Shown: positions 1-5,171 of the stretch, in pieces
How the letters are laid out: the number at the start of each line of letters is the position of its first letter
How positions within the stretch are numbered: position 1 is the stretch's first letter
The notes under the pieces: generated by a model
The model's input: the letters and a program-made list of their open reading frames with translations, nothing else
Told to the model about the DNA's origin: nothing
Database searches by the model: none
Assembly: GCA_913063005.1 (NCBI GenBank)
Contig: CAJXZI010000110.1
Span: forward strand, 1-6,712
DNA from: an uncultured Halieaceae bacterium
Lineage (GTDB): Bacteria; Pseudomonadota; Gammaproteobacteria; Pseudomonadales; Halieaceae
Length of the DNA stretch: 6,712 nucleotides
Reading direction: 5' to 3'
Program-made: the position numbers and the translations under genes

Positions 1-546
1 CGCCCTGATTCATCAGGATTCCCCAGCCCTATCGTCGAGTTCAGCTTCCGCGATGAGGACGCCAACCTCGTCCCCGCGGGTGAGCCAGGCGAAATTTGGG
101 TCCGCTCCTCCGCGGCAATTCAAGGCTATTTCTCGGGCGGCAAGCCTTCCGATGAGCCCGTTGACGGCTGGATGGCCACTGGTGATGTAGGTTATATCAG
201 CGATGAAGGGTTTCTTTACATTTGTGGTCGGGTCAAAGACATGATTATCCGTGGCGGAGAGAATGTTTATCCGTCGGAGATCGAGGCCTGTCTGCTCGAG
301 CTTCCGGGCTGCGAGGAGGCGGCAGTGATCGGACTACCTCACGATACCTGGGGCGAGGAAGTGGCTGCGGTCATTCGCATGTCCGCGGGTGAATCGTCCG
401 ATGCGAGCGAAGTCACCGCCTTTTGTAAGGAACGTCTAGCCGGCTTTAAAGTCCCCGCGCATATTGTATTCACTGATGAGCCACTAGCGCGCAACGCGCT
501 TCAGAAACTGCTCAAGGCGCCGATTAAGGAGCGATACTTTGGCTAG
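1..546 (+). CDS. Acyl-CoA synthetase (AMP-forming, ANL superfamily), C-terminal 181 residues; 5' end outside window
   Basis: This is the C-terminal part of an ATP-dependent acyl-CoA ligase, which activates a carboxylic acid through an acyl-adenylate and transfers it to CoA in the cytoplasm. The frame is open from base 1 to the TAG at 544-546. Numbering from base 1, the fragment shows the ribose-binding TGD motif (T60-G61-D62), the hinge region with R77 and K79-D80, and the RGGENVYPSEIE block (about residues 84-95) that opens the mobile C-terminal domain. The adenylation lysine is probably K169 in NALQKLLK. In most relatives a glycine precedes this lysine (GK); here it is Gln168, which is odd. 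The N-terminal AMP-binding P-loop lies upstream of the window. The next gene overlaps the stop, so the two are co-transcribed and probably translationally coupled. The acid substrate cannot be read from this fragment; the SDR neighbours suggest a steroid, terpenoid or fatty-acid-like acid. The family call is firm. Confidence 0.93.
   Translation, partial: RPDSSGFPSPIVEFSFRDEDANLVPAGEPGEIWVRSSAAIQGYFSGGKPSDEPVDGWMATGDVGYISDEGFLYICGRVKDMIIRGGENVYPSEIEACLLELPGCEEAAVIGLPHDTWGEEVAAVIRMSAGESSDASEVTAFCKERLAGFKVPAHIVFTDEPLARNALQKLLKAPIKERYFG
526..531 (+). promoter_or_regulatory. Shine-Dalgarno site AAGGAG that supports a TTG start
   Basis: AAGGAG lies inside the last codons of the acyl-CoA synthetase, 7 bases before the TTG at 539. 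This near-perfect anti-16S match at ideal spacing is the main reason to accept a TTG start overlapping the ligase stop. The next gene would be translated by ribosomes already present at the end of the ligase. Confidence 0.7.
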
Positions 547-1225
547 CCTGGATGCAACACCGTCGATCCACTGTTATCGGCTGATCATCTTATTTTTCGA
601 GACCACGCCAGGGATTGATCACATCGAGGCCGCAGTCGCAAAATTGCCAGAGCCTTCCGCCATCCACTTCGCCCAGTGCGACGCGCACAGCGAACGCGCC
701 TCAATGTGGACACGGAATCCCACCGGTCGCTTGCCAAGTGGGCGCCTTGCACTCGAGTATCCAAGCAACGATCTGGACTTTGCTCTCGCATCCACCCTCG
801 CCGAATCACTGGGTGGCGAGGCGCATTGGTGTCTGGGTGCGAGCCCCATAGCCCATCCGCTCAACGAGCCCTCTACGTTTTCAGGCACCCTACAACTGTG
901 TTGCTTCGAACGCGCTGAGGACCTATCCGACGAGAAACTAAAACAGATCTGGTTCAACGAGCACGCAACCGTTGCGGTGGAGACGCAGAATAACGTCGGC
1001 TACCGACAGAACCTAGTAATCAATTCCTCACACAGCGCACTTGATGGCATTGTCGAGGAACTCTTCCCCATCGAAGCCGCCGACTCGCTCACTGACTTTT
1101 TTGCGGACGGCGACAACCCCGAAAAAATGATGAATCACATCCAACGGCTGACCGAGAGTAGTGAGCGTGTGCTCGACTTGGAGAAGTCATCCGTTATCCA
1201 TATGACCGAGCAGCGCCTTCGTTAA
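539..1225 (+). CDS. EthD-like (dimeric alpha/beta-barrel) protein, 228 aa
   Basis: I read this as an EthD-domain protein. The C-terminal half (about residues 115-225) has the pattern of that family: a hydrophobic strand (TLQLCCFER), a WFNEH helix region (W138, H142), YRQNLVIN at about 155-162, LDGIVEELF at about 168-176, and a closing VLDLEKSSVIHMTE stretch. EthD proteins are small ferredoxin-like dimers. Some act in or beside oxidative catabolic pathways, but most have no assigned reaction. The N-terminal half (about 10-110) is poorly conserved to my eye; it begins with a strand-like YRLIILFF and may be a diverged second copy of the fold. No signal peptide or convincing membrane segment is seen. 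TTG at 539 is chosen because AAGGAG sits 7 bases upstream. The gene overlaps the ligase by 8 bases and is followed 22 bases later by an SDR gene, so all three probably belong to one catabolic operon. The exact reaction is unknown. Confidence 0.72.
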   Translation: MASLDATPSIHCYRLIILFFETTPGIDHIEAAVAKLPEPSAIHFAQCDAHSERASMWTRNPTGRLPSGRLALEYPSNDLDFALASTLAESLGGEAHWCLGASPIAHPLNEPSTFSGTLQLCCFERAEDLSDEKLKQIWFNEHATVAVETQNNVGYRQNLVINSSHSALDGIVEELFPIEAADSLTDFFADGDNPEKMMNHIQRLTESSERVLDLEKSSVIHMTEQRLR

Positions 1226-1247
1226 AGCGCGAGACCGAGGAGTCACC

Positions 1248-2030
1248 ATGAGTAATAACATCGAAAACTCACCGTTAGCGGGAAAGGTCGCCCTGATCAC
1301 GGGCGCTGGACAAGGCATAGGGCAAGGCATTGCCTTCTCCCTAGCGAAGCGAGGCGTCAAAGTTGTCGCCGTCGGAAGAACCCTGAGTAAATGTGAAAAC
1401 ACCGTTGCTCAAATCAGTGAGCGCTTTGGTACCGACGCCACTGCCATTGAATGCGATATCTCAAACCTTGAGGCCCTCGATGGCCTTGTTGAGCAAGCAG
1501 CTGCGACCTACGGCCGGCTGGATATTCTGATCAACAATGCGGTGACAACGACCATTAATTCACTGATGGAAACGAGCCTCGAGGACTTCGAGAAGGGTCT
1601 GAAAGTGGGGCCAATGGCAACGCTGAGGATGATGCAACTTGCCCAACCTCACCTGATTGCCTCGGGCGATGGCAACATCATCAATCTTGCGACGGCTGCA
1701 GCGAAGCGCTGGGATAGCTCAACCTATGGGGTTTATGCGGCAGAAAAAGAGGCGATACGTGCACTATCCCGCGGTGCTGCCTGCGAATGGGGTAGCCTAG
1801 GTATTCGAACCAATACCATCCTACCGCTGGCAAAGTCACCGGCGCTTGAAATGTGGGAGCAATGGCGTCCCGAGGAAGCCGCCGCTTTCGCCGAGACAGT
1901 GCCGATGAAGCGCATTGGGCACTGCGAGGACGACATCGGTGAGTTTGTCGCGCTCTTGTGCGCACCCGAGTCGCGCTATGTGAATGGCCAATCGATCGCA
2001 ATCGATGGTGGCCAAGTCAATATGGGATAA
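1248..2030 (+). CDS. Short-chain dehydrogenase/reductase (SDR-A), 260 aa, atypical active site
   Basis: This is a classical-length SDR with a Rossmann fold. The dinucleotide-binding motif TGAGQGIG spans residues 18-25. R44 after the second strand suggests NADP(H). D70 fits the adenine-contacting Asp, and the YxxxK motif is Y163/K167. IDGG sits near the C-terminus (252-255). Several normally conserved positions differ. NNAG reads NNAV (96-99). The active-site Asn of helix 4 aligns with G121. The catalytic Ser aligns with T149, with one extra residue before Tyr163. The usual PG after strand 6 reads PL (193-194). Redox activity may therefore be altered, or the protein may use Thr149 or Ser157/158. 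The ATG at 1248 has GAGGAG 5 bases upstream. It is the third gene of the ligase-EthD operon, so it probably acts on the same substrate or its CoA ester. Family is certain; substrate and activity are not. Confidence 0.92.
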   Translation: MSNNIENSPLAGKVALITGAGQGIGQGIAFSLAKRGVKVVAVGRTLSKCENTVAQISERFGTDATAIECDISNLEALDGLVEQAAATYGRLDILINNAVTTTINSLMETSLEDFEKGLKVGPMATLRMMQLAQPHLIASGDGNIINLATAAAKRWDSSTYGVYAAEKEAIRALSRGAACEWGSLGIRTNTILPLAKSPALEMWEQWRPEEAAAFAETVPMKRIGHCEDDIGEFVALLCAPESRYVNGQSIAIDGGQVNMG

Positions 2031-2031
2031 A

Positions 2032-2136
2032 CAAGCGTTTGCGCCATTCGCATCTCAACAGCTGCATCGGACGCACAAAAATTGAAGCTCAAGATTGTGG
2101 ACCGTAAATGCACTGCTTTTCCGCTCAAGCGTTTGC
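2032..2136. repeat. 11-bp direct repeat CAAGCGTTTGC, two copies
   Basis: CAAGCGTTTGC occurs at 2032-2042, immediately after the SDR-A stop, and again at 2126-2136. The starts are 94 bases apart. Both copies are exact. Function is unknown; it could be chance, a trace of a small duplication, or a binding site. Confidence 0.4.
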
Positions 2137-2271
2137 AAGGAAATGAACTCGTCAAACCCAAAACTTTAACTAGAGACGGGCTTGCATAAGATGAAGAAGC
2201 AATAAAGAAAGGGCGCCTTGAGCAAAGAAGTCCCTCACAAAAGACTCAATCACCCCTGAGCCACCCAAATA

Positions 2272-2324
2272 AAGGCCTCATCCTGGAAGGCCTACTCTGG
2301 CCATTACTTGGCCCGTAAAGGCCT
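2272..2324. repeat. Three AAGGCCT copies downstream of SDR-B
   Basis: AAGGCCT is found at 2272-2278, 2287-2293 and 2318-2324. Its core AGGCCT is self-complementary, so any two copies can pair with each other in RNA on either strand. This may give the 3' tail of the minus-strand SDR-B transcript some structure, but no clear stem followed by a U-run is formed. Confidence 0.35.
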
Positions 2325-2399
2325 CTCAGCAACACCCCTACCCCTACAAAAAGGTCTCACCCAGCACAGCTTGCGCCAGGACAGGGGCTGTACCCTTTA

Positions 2400-3173
2400 T
2401 TACTTCACTGATGCACCGCCATCCACACTGAGCAGCTGGCCTGTGATGAAGGATGCGCGGTCTGACGCGAGAAAACACACCGCCTCCGCAATTTCTGAGG
2501 GCTCGCCCAAGCGCCGCATAACCGCCGCCTGCTTTAAGCCCTCAGCAATCTTGGGCTGTTCTTCGAAGTATTTCTCAACGCCCGGTGTACGAATAACGCC
2601 TGGGGATACGGCGTTGATCCGGATCCCTTTGTGTCCATATTCCGACGCCGAGCTCTTGGTCAGCAAATTGACGCCGCTCTTTGCGGCAGCGTAGGCGGTG
2701 TTGTAAGGCTGACCACGCAATGAGGCGTTTGAAGAAATGTTGACGATGCTTCCGCCGGACTCCTGCCCAAGCATCGCTTCGATCTCGTACTTCATGCACA
2801 AAAACGTATTGGTGAGGCAAAGATCCAAGGTTTGGTCGAACACTGACTTGTCGAAAGTGTGAATCGGGCCTGAGCCACGGCTAACTGCCGCGCTGTTGCA
2901 GGCAATATCCAGCGCACCCCAGTGATCAACCGCTGCTTGCACCATCGATGCTACGCGCGCCTCGTCACTGACGTCGGCAACAAAAGCTTCTGCTTTACCA
3001 CCCGCACTGACAATATCGCTCGCGGTCTGGCTTGCTGTCTCTTCGTTGAAATCGACAACTAGAACACTTGCGCCCTCACTCGCGAGTTTCATGGCAATGG
3101 CGCGACCAATGCCGACACCGGCTCCTGTGACCAACGATACCTTTCCTGCTAACTCTTTTGCTGACTCTGCCAC
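2400..3173 (-). CDS. Short-chain dehydrogenase/reductase (SDR-B), 257 aa, NAD-type
   Basis: This is a classical SDR with the full set of blocks. TGAGVGIG spans residues 16-23, D41 at the end of strand 2 points to NAD(H), and D67 lies in VADVS. Ser148 is in IVNISS, Tyr161 and Lys165 form YAAAK, SPG is 190-192 and VDGG is 250-253. Two departures are clear. NNAG reads NSAA (93-96). The helix-4 Asn that completes the catalytic tetrad aligns with Cys119 (LCLTNTF where relatives have VNLTGTF). The likely reaction is NAD-linked oxidation of a secondary alcohol; the substrate is unknown. I chose the GTG at 3173-3171 because it gives the usual family length and a typical N-terminus. A weak AGG lies about 11 bases upstream. 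A TTG at 3206 in the same frame would add 11 residues but has no visible ribosome binding site. The gene points away from SDR-C and is convergent with SDR-A. Confidence 0.92.
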   Translation of the reverse strand: MAESAKELAGKVSLVTGAGVGIGRAIAMKLASEGASVLVVDFNEETASQTASDIVSAGGKAEAFVADVSDEARVASMVQAAVDHWGALDIACNSAAVSRGSGPIHTFDKSVFDQTLDLCLTNTFLCMKYEIEAMLGQESGGSIVNISSNASLRGQPYNTAYAAAKSGVNLLTKSSASEYGHKGIRINAVSPGVIRTPGVEKYFEEQPKIAEGLKQAAVMRRLGEPSEIAEAVCFLASDRASFITGQLLSVDGGASVK

Positions 3174-3339
3174 GATGCTTACTACCTGCCTCTTATTAAT
3201 GGTCAATTTAGACTACGTATCTGAGCGAGCGAATGTTCCTTGCTCACACGCTTCGTTCTATCTTGTACGCGGTGTCTGCCACAAGCCCAAATGGACTAGA
3301 ACGGCTGCTCAACTCAACCATAAGATCAAGGAAACCATT
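3174..3339. promoter_or_regulatory. Divergent promoter region between SDR-B and SDR-C
   Basis: This 166-base gap lies between two divergent starts and must hold the promoters of both units, unless SDR-B begins at 3206. Best guesses are weak. On the minus strand, TTCGCT and TAAATT (3205-3210) lie 17 bases apart; a start of transcription just past that box would favour the GTG 3173 start for SDR-B. On the plus strand, TTCCTT and TATCTT are also 17 apart. An imperfect dyad GAGCGA-N7-TTGCTC (3227-3245, 5 of 6 pairs) lies between them and could be an operator. No regulator gene is in the window. Confidence 0.35.
3328..3333 (+). promoter_or_regulatory. Shine-Dalgarno site AAGGAA that supports a GTG start for SDR-C
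   Basis: AAGGAA ends 6 bases before the GTG at 3340. The reading frame itself stays open far upstream to 3046, but that extension runs antisense over SDR-B and has no SDR features. This site therefore fixes the likely start. Confidence 0.65.
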
Positions 3340-4155
3340 GTGATCACAGACTATTTCAGCCTCGAGGGAAAAAGAGCCCTAGTTACCGGTGCCGGTAAAG
3401 GTATAGGTGCCCGCATCGCGACAGCTTTTGCGGAAATGGGGGCTGACGTCGCGCTGGTCGCTCGCACTCAGTCGGATCTCGATGCGGTAGCGACCGAAAT
3501 CCGCCAATTAGGTCGAGAGGCTCATACCTTTGCCTGCGACGTCACAGACGAGGTGGCACTGACAAGCGTTGTGCAAACGCTTACTGAGGCGTGGGGTAGT
3601 CTGGATATTTTAATCAATAACGCCGGCGCACCTGGCCAGGGCTATGGCTCGCTTAAAAAAGTCACAAAAGCGCGGTTTGAAAACACCATCGACATCAACC
3701 TCACATCGGCCTACACCCTCACACACCTCGCTCTGCCATTGTTAAAAGCAGCGCCGCAAGGAAGTATTGTGAACGTGTCGTCTGCCCTTGGCTGGATGGT
3801 TGATCGCAACTTTGCCGCCTATGGCGCAGCGAAGGCAGGCATGGATCAAATGACGCGGATTCTGGCCTACGAGTTAGCGCCCAGCATTCGTGTCAATGGT
3901 ATCGCTCCCGGTGCAATTGAAACTCCGAGCACAGCCTTCATCTCGCAAAACGAAGATATGTACAACGCAACTGTGCGATGGATACCTCAGGGCCGCTTGG
4001 GCAAACCCGACGATATCGCCCTGGCAGCGCTTTATCTCGCATCGAATGCATCCGGGTTTGTGAGCGGCAAGATTATCGAAGTCGATGGTGGCATGGCGGC
4101 ACTACCGGGAACCGCTATCGAAGCGAACATCGCAAGAACCATGGCGACCGAATAA
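3340..4155 (+). CDS. Short-chain dehydrogenase/reductase (SDR-C), 271 aa, canonical, NADP-type
   Basis: This is an SDR with an intact catalytic tetrad. TGAGKGIG spans residues 16-23. R42 follows strand 2 with no Asp there, which suggests NADP(H). D67 is in CDVTD, NNAG is 93-96, and the tetrad is Asn120, Ser148 (IVNVSS), Tyr161 and Lys165 (YGAAK). PG is 190-191 and VDGG is 248-251. The stretch IRVNGIAPGAIET and the RLGKPDDIALAALYLAS segment resemble 7-alpha-hydroxysteroid dehydrogenase and similar enzymes as I remember them, but the substrate is not proven. About 20 residues follow the last conserved block, slightly more than usual. The GTG at 3340 is preceded by AAGGAA at 6 bases and gives a normal N-terminus (MITDYFSLEGKRALVTG). 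A longer reading upstream is rejected because it would overlap SDR-B in antisense. SDR-D follows after 56 bases on the same strand, so the pair is probably one operon. Confidence 0.93.
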   Translation: MITDYFSLEGKRALVTGAGKGIGARIATAFAEMGADVALVARTQSDLDAVATEIRQLGREAHTFACDVTDEVALTSVVQTLTEAWGSLDILINNAGAPGQGYGSLKKVTKARFENTIDINLTSAYTLTHLALPLLKAAPQGSIVNVSSALGWMVDRNFAAYGAAKAGMDQMTRILAYELAPSIRVNGIAPGAIETPSTAFISQNEDMYNATVRWIPQGRLGKPDDIALAALYLASNASGFVSGKIIEVDGGMAALPGTAIEANIARTMATE

Positions 4156-4200
4156 CGGGCTACGTTGAAACAAAATTGGCTTGAAGCACTGAATAACAAC

Positions 4201-4206
4201 AGGGGA
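4201..4206 (+). promoter_or_regulatory. Shine-Dalgarno site AGGGGA for SDR-D
   Basis: AGGGGA lies 5 bases before ATG 4212 in the 56-base gap after SDR-C. I see no terminator or strong promoter in this gap, which supports co-transcription of the two genes. Confidence 0.55.
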
Positions 4207-4211
4207 TAAGA

Positions 4212-4970
4212 ATGGGGACATATGTGCTAACGGGCGGCGCCACAGGCATCGGCGCAGCCATCAAAGAGAAACTTCGTGCACAAGGCCATCGCGTGGTCGT
4301 CATCGACCTGAAGGAAGGCGATTACCTGGCAGATCTAGGTGACCCCGAAACCCGCAGTTCAGTCGTTTCAAAAGTCGCCGATGAGGTACCGGAGATCGAC
4401 GGTTTGATCACCTGTGCGGGTGTAGCATCACAATTCCCAAATACGGGCAAGATATTGGCTATCAATTACTTTGGCACCACTGAGGTTATCGAGGGCCTTT
4501 CCGCGAATGTGGTGACCGGGGGGCGCATCATCGCCATCAGCTCAAATTCGGCGCCGATGAGTACGCGACCCGACTTGATAGACGCACTGCTAGATGGCCC
4601 CGAGGCAGCTGCAGTGGCTATGGGGGCTGAGCTTAATGGCCACGAGTGCTACGCCAGCAGTAAAAATGCTGTGGCGCGTTACATGCGAAGAACCGCACCG
4701 ATTCTGGCCCAACGTGGTATTTCATTTAACGCATTGGCTCCCGGCTATATTTCGACGCCGATGACACAGGCCGTCGAAAACGACGAAGAGTACGGCCCTC
4801 TTATCAAAGCCTTCGTGGATTCAATACCCCTCGGTAGACCGGGCCAAGCCGACGATGTGGCGAACCTTGCCATGTTCCTGCTCTCACCCGAGGGCGCCTA
4901 TGTCGCAGGCTCCACGCTCTTCATTGATGGTGCACACGATGCCATGATGCGACCGGACGTTAGCGTCTAG
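4212..4970 (+). CDS. 3-alpha-hydroxysteroid dehydrogenase/carbonyl reductase-like SDR (SDR-D), 252 aa
   Basis: This SDR resembles the NAD-dependent 3-alpha-hydroxysteroid dehydrogenase/carbonyl reductase of Comamonas testosteroni (HsdA, about 257 aa), which interconverts 3-alpha-hydroxy and 3-keto steroids. The Rossmann motif begins almost at the N-terminus (TGGATGIG, residues 7-14). Asp32 ends strand 2 and predicts NAD(H). Shared marks include INYFGTTE (84-91, with Asn85), Ser110/Ser111, and Tyr147/Lys151 in YASSK. Tyr lies about 36 residues after Ser instead of the usual 13. This long insert (about 112-146) is typical of that subfamily. PG is 177-178, and the tail IDGAHDAMMRP replaces the usual DGG with DGA. 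ATG 4212 follows AGGGGA by 5 bases. The gene sits 56 bases after SDR-C, with the heptamer array 15 bases past its stop. A 3-hydroxysteroid or similar cyclic alcohol is the best substrate guess. Other HsdA-like carbonyl reductases cannot be excluded. Confidence 0.88.
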   Translation: MGTYVLTGGATGIGAAIKEKLRAQGHRVVVIDLKEGDYLADLGDPETRSSVVSKVADEVPEIDGLITCAGVASQFPNTGKILAINYFGTTEVIEGLSANVVTGGRIIAISSNSAPMSTRPDLIDALLDGPEAAAVAMGAELNGHECYASSKNAVARYMRRTAPILAQRGISFNALAPGYISTPMTQAVENDEEYGPLIKAFVDSIPLGRPGQADDVANLAMFLLSPEGAYVAGSTLFIDGAHDAMMRPDVSV

Positions 4971-4985
4971 AAAAAAATGCGGAGC

Positions 4986-5111
4986 GGCGATAGGCGATAG
5001 GCGATAGGCGATAGGCGATAGGCGATAGGCGATAGGCGATAGGCGATAGGCGATAGGCGATAGGCGATAGGCGATAGGCGATAGGCGATAGGCGATAGGC
5101 GATAGGCGATA
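4986..5111. repeat. Perfect tandem array, 18 copies of GGCGATA (7 bp)
   Basis: The unit GGCGATA is repeated 18 times without a single mismatch over exactly 126 bases. It starts 15 bases after the SDR-D stop and ends 194 bases before the DUF3604 start. There are no spacers, so it is not a CRISPR. Because 7 is not divisible by 3, every plus-strand frame meets TAG codons once per 21 bases, while all three minus-strand frames are open and read the same heptapeptide cycle (YRLSPIA). Perfect identity suggests recent expansion by replication slippage, and copy number is probably variable between cells or strains. Similar heptamer arrays are known as variable repeats in diverse bacteria; a specific function for this one is not evident. 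Confidence 0.97.
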
Positions 5112-5115
5112 AAAA

Positions 5116-5133
5116 GCGAACAGCGCTATTCGC
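5116..5133. repeat. Near-perfect 18-bp palindrome just after the heptamer array
   Basis: GCGAACAGCGCTATTCGC is an inverted repeat with 8 of 9 base pairs matching and no spacer. It begins 4 bases after the tandem array. It could be a protein-binding operator for the downstream gene, or part of the larger fold annotated at 5122-5171. Confidence 0.4.
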
Positions 5134-5171
5134 AGGGGCACAAACCCCGGCGTGTCACTTAGCGTTCTTTT
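5122..5171 (+). terminator. Possible rho-independent terminator of the SDR-C/SDR-D operon
   Basis: AGCGCTA (5122-5128) can pair with TAGCGTT (5160-5166) over 7 pairs including one G-U. This encloses an inner hairpin, GGGG (5135-5138) with CCCC (5145-5148) around a 6-base loop. The fold is followed by CTTTT (5167-5171). If real, it ends the SDR operon downstream of the tandem array, which would then be transcribed as the 3' untranslated tail. The outer stem has internal unpaired bases and the T-run is short, so this is a tentative call. Confidence 0.3.

Larger units (their letters stand above)
2031..2399. other. Gene-free convergent spacer with short repeats
   Basis: These 369 bases separate the stop of SDR-A (plus) from the stop of SDR-B (minus). 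I see no coding region of either strand that looks real. The stretch is rich in short A- and C-runs. It contains a repeated 11-mer, three AAGGCCT copies and two adjacent CCCCTA units (about 2335-2346), annotated or noted separately. A weak hairpin, AAGG-GCG-CCTT (2209-2219), read on the minus strand is followed by TCTTTATT and might help end SDR-B transcription, but its stem is only 4 bp. No strong rho-independent terminator is visible for either gene. Confidence 0.5.

Noticed and set aside
585..957. Several overlapping frames on both strands inside the EthD-like gene
   Set aside because: They lack domain features and ribosome sites, while the 539-1225 frame has a strong Shine-Dalgarno and EthD-like motifs.
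1681..2001. Minus-strand reading frames inside SDR-A
   Set aside because: They are antisense shadows of a clearly coding SDR; compositions are Arg/Ser-rich with no motif.
2308..2694. Plus-strand 128-residue frame across the SDR-B 3' end
   Set aside because: Most of it is antisense to conserved SDR-B codons, and the leading part has no recognisable feature.
3046..3339. N-terminal extension of SDR-C by 98 residues
   Set aside because: The extension is antisense to SDR-B, has no SDR or signal features, and a good ribosome binding site plus GTG at 3340 gives a normal SDR N-terminus.
3564..3582. Perfect 7-bp inverted repeat AAGCGTT-N5-AACGCTT
   Set aside because: It lies inside SDR-C coding sequence in a normal helix-encoding stretch, with no T-run; most likely chance.
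4986..5111. CRISPR array or plasmid iterons
   Set aside because: The units are 7 bp and directly adjacent with no spacers. There is no cas gene, no replication initiator gene, and iterons are normally much longer.
4986..5111. Cyanobacterial HIP1-type repeats
   Set aside because: The unit GGCGATA shares only GCGAT with GCGATCGC and is not palindromic; the gene content does not suggest a cyanobacterium.
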